Source of the DNA: an uncultured Actinomyces sp.
Lineage (GTDB): Bacteria > Actinomycetota > Actinomycetes > Actinomycetales > Actinomycetaceae
Assembly: GCA_915069725.1 (NCBI GenBank)
Contig: CAJZFF010000162.1
Coordinates: forward strand, 1-5,467
Reading direction: 5' to 3'
Length of the DNA stretch: 5,467 nt
The notes under the pieces are model-generated. The model was given only the letters and a program-made list of their open reading frames with translations, was not told where the DNA came from and ran no database searches. Below are positions 1-5,467 of this stretch, piece after piece. Made by a program: the position numbers and the translations under genes. Each line of letters starts with the position of its first letter. Position 1 is the stretch's first letter.

Positions 1-1356
1 GCGGCGGCTCCGCTGCTGGTGCTCATCGAGCTGGCCGCCTTCGTCGACGTCGTTCCCGCTCTGGTCCTGGCGGCGGCCATCGTCGTGGTCCCGGTCTTCA
101 TCGCCTGGTGCCACTCGCGACTGCGGGCCTCGTCGTCGGACTCTCGACGGGCGCGGATGCGTCTGGCCGCCGAGTACCTCGACGCGATCCAGGGACTGCG
201 CACCCTCACCCTGGCCCGGGCCGCGGAGCGCACCAGTGCGCGCCTGCGCCTGGAGGGGGAGTCGAACCGACGCGCGGTCATGGGGCTGCTGGCGGGCAAC
301 CAGCTCGTCATCCTGCTCACCGACGGTCTGTTCTCGCTCTTCCTCATCACCGTGGCCGCCGGTCTGGCCCTGGTGCGCCTGTCCACCGGCGCCATCGACG
401 TCAGTGACGCCTTGGCGATCGTCCTGACCTCCTACGTGCTCCTCGAGCCGCTGGCTCACGTGGGCGCCTTCTTCTACGTGGGCATGGGCGGAATGGCCAA
501 CCAGCGGGCCATCCGCAGGATTCTGTCGCGCCCTCTGCCACACTCCACCACGAGTCCCGGAGCCAGGACCTCTCCCGCAGCGACCGCGCAGTCATCCATC
601 GTGCTCGACGACGTCGAGGCCACCTGGGGCGCGGACCCCGTGCTGGAGGGCGTGGACCTGAGCGTGCGGCGCGGGGAGAGCCTGGCGATTGTCGGCCCCT
701 CGGGTGCGGGGAAGTCGACGCTCATGGCGGTGCTCGCCGGCAACCTGCTGCCCAGCAGCGGGTCCGTGCAAGTCGAGGGCACCGAGCTGAGCGCCGTCAC
801 CCAGGACGAGGTGCGTTCCGCCTCCGCGCTGGTGGCGCAGACGACCTGGCTGTTCACCGGGACGATCGCCGACAACCTGCGCCTGGCCCAGCCCTATGCG
901 ACGCCGTCGCAGATGTGGCAGGCCCTGGAGGTGGCCCGCCTGGACAAGGAGGTGGCGCTCATGCCCGAGGGGCTGGAGACGCAGGTCGGCGAGGCCGGCC
1001 TGGGGCTATCGGGCGGTCAGGCCCAGCGCCTGTCCCTGGCTCGCGCGTTCCTGGCCGACCGCCCCGTGCTGCTCCTGGACGAGCCCACCAGCCAGGTGGA
1101 CCTGGCCAGCGAGGCGGCCATTGTGGAGTCCCTTGAGCAGCTGGCCCAGGGCCGCACCGTCGTCACCATCTCCCACCGCGTCGGGGCACTGACCGCAGCG
1201 GACCGGACGGTGAGGGTCGAGGGCGGGACGGTCCGAGAGGTGGATGGAGCCGGGACGCCCAGATCCACCGGCGCGGCGCCCGCTCAGGAAGCCACCGGGG
1301 CCGACGGATCCTCCTCCGAGGCCGCCGACGGGGATCACCAGGAGGAGCGGGCATGA
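1..1356 (+). CDS. CydD-like ABC exporter half-transporter, membrane domain plus ATPase (5' end missing)
   Basis: This is one half of a heterodimeric ABC exporter in the cytoplasmic membrane. The frame is open from base 1, so the real start lies upstream; 451 codons are visible, and roughly 100-150 are probably missing compared with ~580-residue CydD proteins. The remaining membrane domain comes first, with hydrophobic segments at about nt 30-125, 295-375 and 400-480. The ATPase follows: Walker A GPSGAGKST (nt 694-720), Q-loop Gln (838-840), signature LSGGQ followed by AQR (1006-1029), Walker B VLLLDEP with its catalytic Glu (1066-1086), and H-loop His (1174-1176). The stretch EYLDAIQGLRTL and the GQAQR after the signature resemble CydD, which in E. 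coli pairs with CydC to export cysteine and glutathione. A ~45-residue Ala/Gly/Glu/Asp-rich tail ends the protein. The stop overlaps the next gene by ATGA, so the two are co-translated. ABC exporter is certain; the thiol substrate is inferred, since no cydAB is in view. Confidence 0.9.
   Translation, partial: AAAPLLVLIELAAFVDVVPALVLAAAIVVVPVFIAWCHSRLRASSSDSRRARMRLAAEYLDAIQGLRTLTLARAAERTSARLRLEGESNRRAVMGLLAGNQLVILLTDGLFSLFLITVAAGLALVRLSTGAIDVSDALAIVLTSYVLLEPLAHVGAFFYVGMGGMANQRAIRRILSRPLPHSTTSPGARTSPAATAQSSIVLDDVEATWGADPVLEGVDLSVRRGESLAIVGPSGAGKSTLMAVLAGNLLPSSGSVQVEGTELSAVTQDEVRSASALVAQTTWLFTGTIADNLRLAQPYATPSQMWQALEVARLDKEVALMPEGLETQVGEAGLGLSGGQAQRLSLARAFLADRPVLLLDEPTSQVDLASEAAIVESLEQLAQGRTVVTISHRVGALTAADRTVRVEGGTVREVDGAGTPRSTGAAPAQEATGADGSSSEAADGDHQEERA
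1341..1347 (+). promoter_or_regulatory. Shine-Dalgarno site of the second ABC subunit
   Basis: GGAGGAG lies 5 bases before the ATG at 1353, inside the last codons of the upstream subunit. Together with the 4-base ATGA overlap it fixes the downstream start at 1353 rather than at the in-frame ATGs at 1365 or 1476. It implies coupled translation of the two subunits. Confidence 0.8.
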
Positions 1357-3209
1357 TCCGATCGATGCAGTCGAGGCGGTCCTCGGCCCCCCGCTCGAGG
1401 GCAGCCCGCGGCTCAGAGCAGCGCAGCGGGACCGGTCAGGATACTGCCTCCGCGCAGACGCCTGTATCCCGCGCGATGCTCGCGCGCTGGCTGCTTCAGG
1501 TCACCCGCCCGGTCCTCTCACCGCTGCTGGGCTCCACCCTGTGCCGGGTCACTGACATGCTGTGCGGCGTGGCCCTGTTCTCCTTGGGCGCCTACGCCGT
1601 GGCCCAGGCAGGTCTGGTGGTGGCGACGGACGCACCGGTGGCCGCCATCTGGCCGGTCCTGGCTGTCATGGCGGGGCTGTCCCTGTTCAAGGCGGCCCTG
1701 CGCTACGTCGAGCAGTTCCTCGGCCACCTTGTGGCCTTCAAAGCTCTTGAGCTGCTGCGCGGTCAGATCTTCCGCTCACTCATCCCCCGTTCCCCCAGGG
1801 TCGGCACGACGTCCCGCTCGGGCGATCTGTTGTCACGGGCCACCAAGGATGTCGACCGCATCGAGGTCTTCTTCGCCCACACCCTCGCTCCGGCGGTCTC
1901 GGCCGTCATCACCCCGATCGTGGTACTCACGGCCATCGGCCTCAAGGTGTCCTGGCCGGTGGCTCTGACGGTGCTTCCCCTCGTGGTGCTTCAGCTGTTC
2001 ATCGTGCCGCGTCTGGGGTCTGGTGCCTCTCTGGAGGCCTCTCGATCAGCCTCGGCGTTGAGAGCGGACCTCACCCAGCACGTCACCGACACCGTCCAGG
2101 GCATGAGCGAGGTCGTCGGGTACGGGCGCAGCCAGGAGCGTCTCGATGAGATGGCCAGGATCGACGCCGAGATCGCCGGTGCCGCACGGCCAACCGGGCA
2201 GTGGGCCGCCGTGAGGCGAGGCCTCAACCAGCTGGCGGGTCTGAGTGCGCCGATCGCCGTCGTCGCCGTGGGTGCGACGCTGTCGGCGACCGGCTCGGGC
2301 ACGGGTGTCCCTCTCCTGGCGGCCGCGGCCGCTGCGGTGCTGCGGTTGTCTGAGACCATCCGCGGTGTCGAGGAGCTCTCGAGCGCGCTCAATGCCTCCT
2401 TCGCCTCGGCCGAGAGAGTGTGGGAGGTCGTCAACACCCCGGTGGAGGTGCGCGACGGCGATGAGGAGCTGACCCCCGGCATCTCCCACGAGGTCCTGTG
2501 GCAGGACGTCACCTACTCCTACCCCAACACCGCCACCCAGGCTGTCCGCGGCGCCAGCATCAGGGCCAGGGCCGGCAGGTGGACCTGCATCGTGGGGGCC
2601 TCCGGATCGGGGAAGTCCACACTTGCCCAGCTGGCGGTGCGCTTCGATGAGCCGGACTCGGGCCGTATTCTCATCGACGGCCAGAACGTGAGTGATCTGC
2701 GTGCCGTCAGCCTCTACCAGGAGATCGGCCTAGTGGAGCAGCGGGTTCACCTCATGCGAGCCACCATTGCGGACAACGTGCGCCTGGCGGCGCCCTCGGC
2801 CACTGACGCCCAGGTGCGCCGAGCGTGCCGAGCCGCCTGCATCGATGAGGACATCGAGGCCCTCGAGGACGGTTACAACACCCTGGTGGGCGAGCGCGGC
2901 CAGTCCCTGTCCGGGGGCCAGCGCCAGCGCCTGGCACTGGCCCGCGCGCTCCTGGCCCGTCCCGGGGTGCTCATCCTCGATGAGTTCACCTCGCACCTGG
3001 ATCCTGACCTGGATGAGCGGGTGCGCATCGGGGTGCGCACCTATCTTCCGCAGGCGACGATCATTGAGATCACTCACCGCCTGCAGTGGTCCGAGCAGGC
3101 CGACCACGTCGTCGTCATGGACGCGGGGGCGATCGTGCAGACGGGGCCGCCGGCCAAGCTCCTGGCCGAGCCCGGACCGCTGCGCACACTCACCGCCCGC
3201 GGGCACTGA
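1353..3209 (+). CDS. CydC-like ABC exporter half-transporter, membrane domain plus ATPase
   Basis: This is the partner subunit of the preceding half-transporter: 618 residues, complete. A Ser/Arg-rich leader (1-40) precedes the membrane domain (about 42-350), which has hydrophobic segments near 60-90, 97-112, 177-220 and 295-330. RYVEQFLGH (117-125) with the following LLRGQIF and SGDLLSRATKDVD (156-168) parallels the RYxExxxSH...GELLNRVVADVD region of CydC. The ATPase spans about 380-618: aromatic A-loop YSYP (388-391), Walker A GASGSGKST (415-423), signature LSGGQ (519-523), Walker B VLILDE (539-544) and H-loop His575. All catalytic residues are present, so this site should hydrolyse ATP. 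Phe545 replaces the usual Pro of the DEPT motif. The protein is about 45 residues longer than E. coli CydC, mostly from the N-terminal leader. By analogy with CydDC it may export a thiol such as cysteine, but other substrates are possible. No cytochrome bd genes are visible to support the link. Confidence 0.9.
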   Translation: MIRSMQSRRSSAPRSRAARGSEQRSGTGQDTASAQTPVSRAMLARWLLQVTRPVLSPLLGSTLCRVTDMLCGVALFSLGAYAVAQAGLVVATDAPVAAIWPVLAVMAGLSLFKAALRYVEQFLGHLVAFKALELLRGQIFRSLIPRSPRVGTTSRSGDLLSRATKDVDRIEVFFAHTLAPAVSAVITPIVVLTAIGLKVSWPVALTVLPLVVLQLFIVPRLGSGASLEASRSASALRADLTQHVTDTVQGMSEVVGYGRSQERLDEMARIDAEIAGAARPTGQWAAVRRGLNQLAGLSAPIAVVAVGATLSATGSGTGVPLLAAAAAAVLRLSETIRGVEELSSALNASFASAERVWEVVNTPVEVRDGDEELTPGISHEVLWQDVTYSYPNTATQAVRGASIRARAGRWTCIVGASGSGKSTLAQLAVRFDEPDSGRILIDGQNVSDLRAVSLYQEIGLVEQRVHLMRATIADNVRLAAPSATDAQVRRACRAACIDEDIEALEDGYNTLVGERGQSLSGGQRQRLALARALLARPGVLILDEFTSHLDPDLDERVRIGVRTYLPQATIIEITHRLQWSEQADHVVVMDAGAIVQTGPPAKLLAEPGPLRTLTARGH

Positions 3210-3238
3210 CCGGTTCAGACGGGCTCAGGCCGACACGA

Positions 3239-3279
3239 CGATCGGGCGCCGAAAGTCGGTGACTCCCAGCGCCCGATCG
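3239..3279. terminator. Bidirectional terminator candidate between convergent genes
   Basis: CGATCGGGCGC (3239-3249) and GCGCCCGATCG (3269-3279) are perfect 11-base inverted repeats around a 19-base loop, and the loop holds a further small AGTC/GACT stem. The hairpin begins 29 bases after the ABC stop at 3209 and 12 bases after the symporter stop at 3292, so it can serve both convergent units. Neither side has a run of T, as is common for terminators in high-GC actinobacteria. Termination is inferred from position and stem strength. Confidence 0.65.
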
Positions 3280-3291
3280 AGTGACTGCGAT

Positions 3292-4644
3292 CTACTCCCC
3301 GGAGCGGGTGGCGGAGGCGGAGGCCTCGAGCTCCTCGGGGCTGACGACCCCCTCGACGCTGACCGCGTGGAGGTAGGCCATGCCGTCGAAGGAGAGCTCG
3401 CGAACGTTCTCCGGGTCGCCCTCGTCATTGACGGAGCCGCCGGCCATGCGGTCCACGATGATGGCGATGGCGCCGTCACCGGTGACGTTCGTGGCGGTAC
3501 CGAAGGAGTCCAGGGCGATGTAGGTGGCGATCATGAGGGCCACCTGCTGGTCGTTGAAGCCGAGCATGGAGGACAGCAGACCGGTGGCCGCCATGATGGC
3601 GCCCCCGGGCACGCCCGGAGCGGCCACCATCGTGATGCCGAGCATGAAGATGAAGCCGATCCACTGGGTGGTGCTCACGTGCAGGTCCTGGGTGAGAACG
3701 ATCGCGAAGGCGAAGGAGAAGATCTTCGAGGTCGACCCGGCCAGGTGGATCGTGGCGCACAGGGGGATGGTGAAGGAGGCCACCGCGTCGGAGACGCCGT
3801 TCTTCTTCGTCTGACGCAGGGTGACCGGGATCGTGGCCGCGGACGAGGAGGTGCCCAGAGCCGTCAGGTAGGCCGGAAGCATGGTGAGCAGTGCCTTGAG
3901 CGGATTGCGGCGGCCGATGAGTCCCGCGGTGAGGAACTGGATGCCCAGGATGACGACCTCGAGGATGAGGACCACGACGACGACGCGCAGAAGCGCCTTC
4001 ATCACCGCCCCGGCCGCCCCGGTGTAGGTGAGGTTGAGGAAGATGCCGAAGATGTGCAGGGGCAGCAGCGGGATGATGAGCCGCTCGATGAGGCGGGTGA
4101 TGATGGCTCGGAACTCGATGAATCCCTTGCGCAGCACGCCCCGGGGCACCATGGACAGGCCGATGCCCAGGACGAAGGACAGCAGCAGGGCGGTCATGAC
4201 CTCGACGGCCGGCGGCATCTCCACCGTGAAGTAGCTGCTCAAAGCCCCCTCCGGCTTGGAGACGTCGGCCAGAGAGGTTCCGGCGAGCAGCCGGGGGAAG
4301 GTGGCGGCGCACACCACGAAGGTGAGGAAGCCTGCGAAGAGGGTCGAGGCGTAGGCCAGGGCCGTGGTGATCCCGAGCCACTTGCCGGCCCCGCGTCCCA
4401 GATCGGCGATGGCGGGGGTCACCAGGCCGATGATGATGAGCGGGATGGAGAAGCTGAGGAACTGGCTGAACAGGTCGGAGAAGGTCGCGAAGACGTTGCC
4501 GACGGGCTTGGGAACGAAGGGGTGGCCCCCGAAGCGGATCGACCCCAGGAACAGGGCCAGCAGGATCGCGCCAATGACCCAGGTCAGGATGCTGTGGCTG
4601 AGACGATGGGCCAGCGATGGCGAGGCTGAGGGATTGCTTGACAT
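3292..4644 (-). CDS. Dicarboxylate/amino acid:cation symporter (DAACS/SLC1 family)
   Basis: This is a secondary transporter that imports an organic solute with a cation across the cytoplasmic membrane; it has 450 residues, usual for the family. The ATG at 4644 is preferred because GAAGG lies 7 bases before it; an upstream in-frame start at 4719 would add 25 uncharacteristic residues. The family fold is visible: eight hydrophobic segments, the serine-rich hairpin HP1 GTSSSAATIPVTL (264-276), HP2 APGVPGGAIMAA (342-353) and TM8 LDSFGTATNVTGD (378-390). Asp379, Asn386 and Asp390 match GltPh Asp394, Asn401 and Asp405. Two sites differ. The TM7 NMDGT motif reads HLAGS (300-304), and the position of GltPh Arg397, which holds the acidic side chain of aspartate, is Gly382. 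Aspartate or glutamate is therefore unlikely as substrate; a neutral or sulfur amino acid or another solute is possible. An acidic ~45-residue cytoplasmic tail follows TM8. The gene converges on the ABC pair and lies 180 bases downstream of the DUF3017 gene. Confidence 0.9.
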   Translation of the reverse strand: MSSNPSASPSLAHRLSHSILTWVIGAILLALFLGSIRFGGHPFVPKPVGNVFATFSDLFSQFLSFSIPLIIIGLVTPAIADLGRGAGKWLGITTALAYASTLFAGFLTFVVCAATFPRLLAGTSLADVSKPEGALSSYFTVEMPPAVEVMTALLLSFVLGIGLSMVPRGVLRKGFIEFRAIITRLIERLIIPLLPLHIFGIFLNLTYTGAAGAVMKALLRVVVVVLILEVVILGIQFLTAGLIGRRNPLKALLTMLPAYLTALGTSSSAATIPVTLRQTKKNGVSDAVASFTIPLCATIHLAGSTSKIFSFAFAIVLTQDLHVSTTQWIGFIFMLGITMVAAPGVPGGAIMAATGLLSSMLGFNDQQVALMIATYIALDSFGTATNVTGDGAIAIIVDRMAGGSVNDEGDPENVRELSFDGMAYLHAVSVEGVVSPEELEASASATRSGE

Positions 4645-4651
4645 AGAGGGA

Positions 4652-4656
4652 CCTTC
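4652..4656 (-). promoter_or_regulatory. Shine-Dalgarno site of the symporter
   Basis: On the - strand GAAGG lies 7 bases before the ATG at 4644. It supports that start over the in-frame upstream ATG at 4719, which would leave this motif inside the coding sequence. Confidence 0.6.
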
Positions 4657-4675
4657 AGGGTGTGAAACGAGATGA

Positions 4676-4687
4676 CAAGACGTCTTG
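4676..4687. promoter_or_regulatory. Perfect 12-bp palindrome, candidate operator of the symporter gene
   Basis: CAAGACGTCTTG is fully self-complementary and lies 31 bases upstream of the symporter start, in its probable 5' untranslated or promoter region. The position fits binding by a dimeric repressor. I cannot name the regulator, and no convincing -35/-10 pair was found nearby; TATGGC at 4702-4707 on the - strand is the only TA-containing -10 candidate. A palindrome of this length could arise by chance in a 180-base gap in about 4% of cases. Confidence 0.35.
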
Positions 4688-4765
4688 ACTGGGGCCAGCG
4701 TGCCATACCGCTTGGTCACGGCGCCGCACCGGACCGAAGAATGAGCACTCCCAAGGCACAGATCA

Positions 4766-4792
4766 CACGGGGCGGCGCGCAGCGTCGCCGTG
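4766..4792 (-). terminator. Weak GC-rich hairpin after the DUF3017 gene
   Basis: CACGG (4766-4770) can pair with CCGTG (4788-4792), or alternatively CGGCG (4773-4777) with CGCCG (4786-4790). It lies 32 bases past the DUF3017 stop and ahead of the symporter promoter region, so it may be a modest terminator. The stems are short and such pairings are common in GC-rich DNA, so confidence is low. Confidence 0.25.
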
Positions 4793-4824
4793 AGAACTCA
4801 CGAGGAGGGCAGAGTGCTCCCTAC

Positions 4825-5124
4825 TCACAGAATGCGGGGCAGGTTGACGTAAGGAGACAGGAGCAGCAGGACAGCGGCCAGGCCGATGCCGAGGACGACG
4901 TCGAACAGGCGGCTGCGCGCCGCCAGCCAGGTGCCGTCGGGGCGCTGGATCCGGACGATGGCCAGCACCAGGATCCCGGCGGCCGCCCACAGGACGGCGA
5001 TGCGGCGGTGCCCCAGCAAGGCGATGGCTGGGACAGCCGCCAGGCCGAGGGCAACGAGGACAACACAGATGGTGCGGTAGGGCTCCTTGTGCTCGGCCTG
5101 CTGGGGATGCGGGTCATGAGTCAC
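4825..5124 (-). CDS. Small DUF3017-like membrane protein
   Basis: A 99-residue protein starting at GTG 5124. It has a short His/Glu-rich hydrophilic N-terminus, then three hydrophobic segments at about 20-37, 42-57 and 74-91. Between the second and third is RIQRPDGTWLAARSRLFDV (58-76), the conserved loop I associate with DUF3017, a family of small actinobacterial membrane proteins of unknown function usually found beside folD or purH. The neighbouring purH fits that. The frame stays open upstream to an ATG at 5223, but that extension is Arg-rich and unlike the family. There is no Shine-Dalgarno before 5124; instead a TAGGCT box lies 7 bases upstream, so the mRNA probably begins at the GTG. 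Family recall is from the sequence pattern only. The function is unknown. Confidence 0.75.
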   Translation of the reverse strand: MTHDPHPQQAEHKEPYRTICVVLVALGLAAVPAIALLGHRRIAVLWAAAGILVLAIVRIQRPDGTWLAARSRLFDVVLGIGLAAVLLLLSPYVNLPRIL

Positions 5125-5131
5125 GGGCAGG

Positions 5132-5160
5132 AGCCTATCGGCGCGTGGGGTGCGGGTCCA
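5132..5160 (-). promoter_or_regulatory. Candidate promoter for a leaderless DUF3017 mRNA
   Basis: On the - strand TGGACC (5155-5160, 4 of 6 matches to TTGACA) and TAGGCT (5132-5137, fits TANNNT) are separated by 17 bases. TAGGCT ends 7 bases before the GTG at 5124, so transcription would start at or next to the start codon. This explains the missing ribosome binding site. Confidence 0.45.
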
Positions 5161-5193
5161 TGACCTTTCTCCGGCTCCCCGGCTCGCATGCCG

Positions 5194-5228
5194 GCCTTGT
5201 GCCCGGCGTGAGGATTCGGGCACGAGGC
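5194..5228 (-). terminator. Terminator candidate after purH
   Basis: GCCTTGTGCCCG (5194-5205) pairs with CGGGCACGAGGC (5217-5228) over 12 positions with one mismatch, around an 11-base loop. The hairpin begins 12 bases after the purH stop. A second, smaller stem (CCGGC 5179-5183 with GCCGG 5190-5194) follows. There is no T-run. It would separate purH from the DUF3017 gene, consistent with the separate promoter proposed there. Confidence 0.5.
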
Positions 5229-5240
5229 GGCGGAGGCGGC

Positions 5241-5467
5241 TCAGTGGGAGAAGTGGCGGGTGCCGGTAAGGTACATGGTGACGCCTGCGGCCTGGGCGGC
5301 GTCGATGACCTCCTGGTCACGGATGGAGCCACCCGGCTGGACGACGGCGCGGACCCCGGCGTCGATGAGGACCTGAAGGCCGTCGGCGAAGGGGAAGAAG
5401 GCGTCGGAGGCGGCCACGGCACCCTGGGCGCGCTGGGGTGCGGCCGCGCCTGCCAGGACATCGGCGG
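5241..5467 (-). CDS. purH: PurH C-terminus: AICAR transformylase/IMP cyclohydrolase (5' part outside window)
   Basis: This is the last 74 residues of bifunctional PurH, which formylates AICAR with 10-formyl-tetrahydrofolate and then closes the ring to IMP, the end of de novo purine synthesis in the cytoplasm. The visible part belongs to the transformylase domain. [13 protein letters not shown] and [17 protein letters not shown] are the conserved C-terminal blocks, and the protein ends in GTRHFSH, matching the RHFRH-type end of bacterial PurH. The SDAFFPF loop helps form the folate/AICAR site, and the Arg near the end corresponds to the residue that contacts the AICAR phosphate in animal ATIC. 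The visible part ends intact. Its start and the cyclohydrolase domain lie beyond the right edge. The stop is TGA at 5241-5243. Confidence 0.95.
   Translation of the reverse strand, partial: ADVLAGAAAPQRAQGAVAASDAFFPFADGLQVLIDAGVRAVVQPGGSIRDQEVIDAAQAAGVTMYLTGTRHFSH

Noticed and set aside
2767..4629. A 620-codon open frame on the + strand, running out of the second ABC gene and antisense across the symporter.
   Set aside because: It is very polar and rich in Gly, Asp, Glu, Gln and Arg, with no recognisable domain. It overlaps well-supported genes in both directions and is a by-product of high GC content.
4645..4719. Upstream extension of the symporter to an in-frame ATG at 4719.
   Set aside because: The added 25 residues do not resemble the family N-terminus, and the GAAGG site before 4644 would be internal.
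4789..4802. Inverted repeat CGTGAG-AA-CTCACG near the DUF3017 3' end.
   Set aside because: The 2-base centre is too small for a good hairpin, and the site is far from a clear promoter, so it is not called as a terminator or operator.
4743..4819. Distant 8-base inverted repeats GAGCACTC and GAGTGCTC flanking the gap before the symporter.
   Set aside because: They are 61 bases apart with no continuous pairing between, so a riboswitch or attenuator cannot be supported.
4672..5163. A 163-codon + strand open frame across the DUF3017 gene.
   Set aside because: It is a low-complexity Gln/Gly/Asp-rich translation lying antisense to a recognisable membrane protein, with no homology that I can see.
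5125..5223. Upstream extension of the DUF3017 protein to the ATG at 5223.
   Set aside because: The added 33 residues are Arg-rich and non-family, and would run through the purH terminator hairpin and the candidate promoter.
5135..5461. A 108-codon - strand frame overlapping the purH end.
   Set aside because: It is Pro/Ser/Arg-rich; the adjacent frame gives unmistakable PurH sequence.

Overview
The window is high-GC DNA with the codon use and gene content of an actinobacterium. The strongest lineage marker is a small membrane protein of the actinobacterial DUF3017 type beside purH. An Actinomyces-like member of the Actinomycetales is my best guess; the genus is inferred from general resemblance only.

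Layout. On the + strand, positions 1-3209 hold two translationally coupled ABC half-transporters (membrane domain plus ATPase in each). The first is cut by the left window edge, and its stop overlaps the start of the second by 4 bases. Their architecture and several motifs resemble the CydD/CydC heterodimeric thiol exporter. The - strand converges on them. It carries a DAACS/SLC1-family symporter (3292-4644), a 99-residue DUF3017-like membrane protein (4825-5124) and the last 74 codons of purH (5241-5467, cut by the right edge). An 11-bp perfect inverted repeat (3239-3279) lies between the convergent units and probably terminates both.

How they work together. The two ABC subunits should form one exporter, with both ATP sites looking catalytically intact. 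The symporter is probably a separate transcription unit, with its own Shine-Dalgarno sequence and a perfect 12-bp palindrome 31 bases upstream of its start. PurH does the last two steps of IMP synthesis. The DUF3017 gene follows it on the same strand but looks independently expressed: a hairpin follows purH, and a TAGGCT -10 box sits 7 bases before its GTG, suggesting a leaderless mRNA.

I found no RNA genes, mobile elements, CRISPR arrays or clearly new system. The points most worth a second look are the altered cation- and substrate-site residues in the symporter, the probable leaderless start of the DUF3017 gene, and the palindrome before the symporter.
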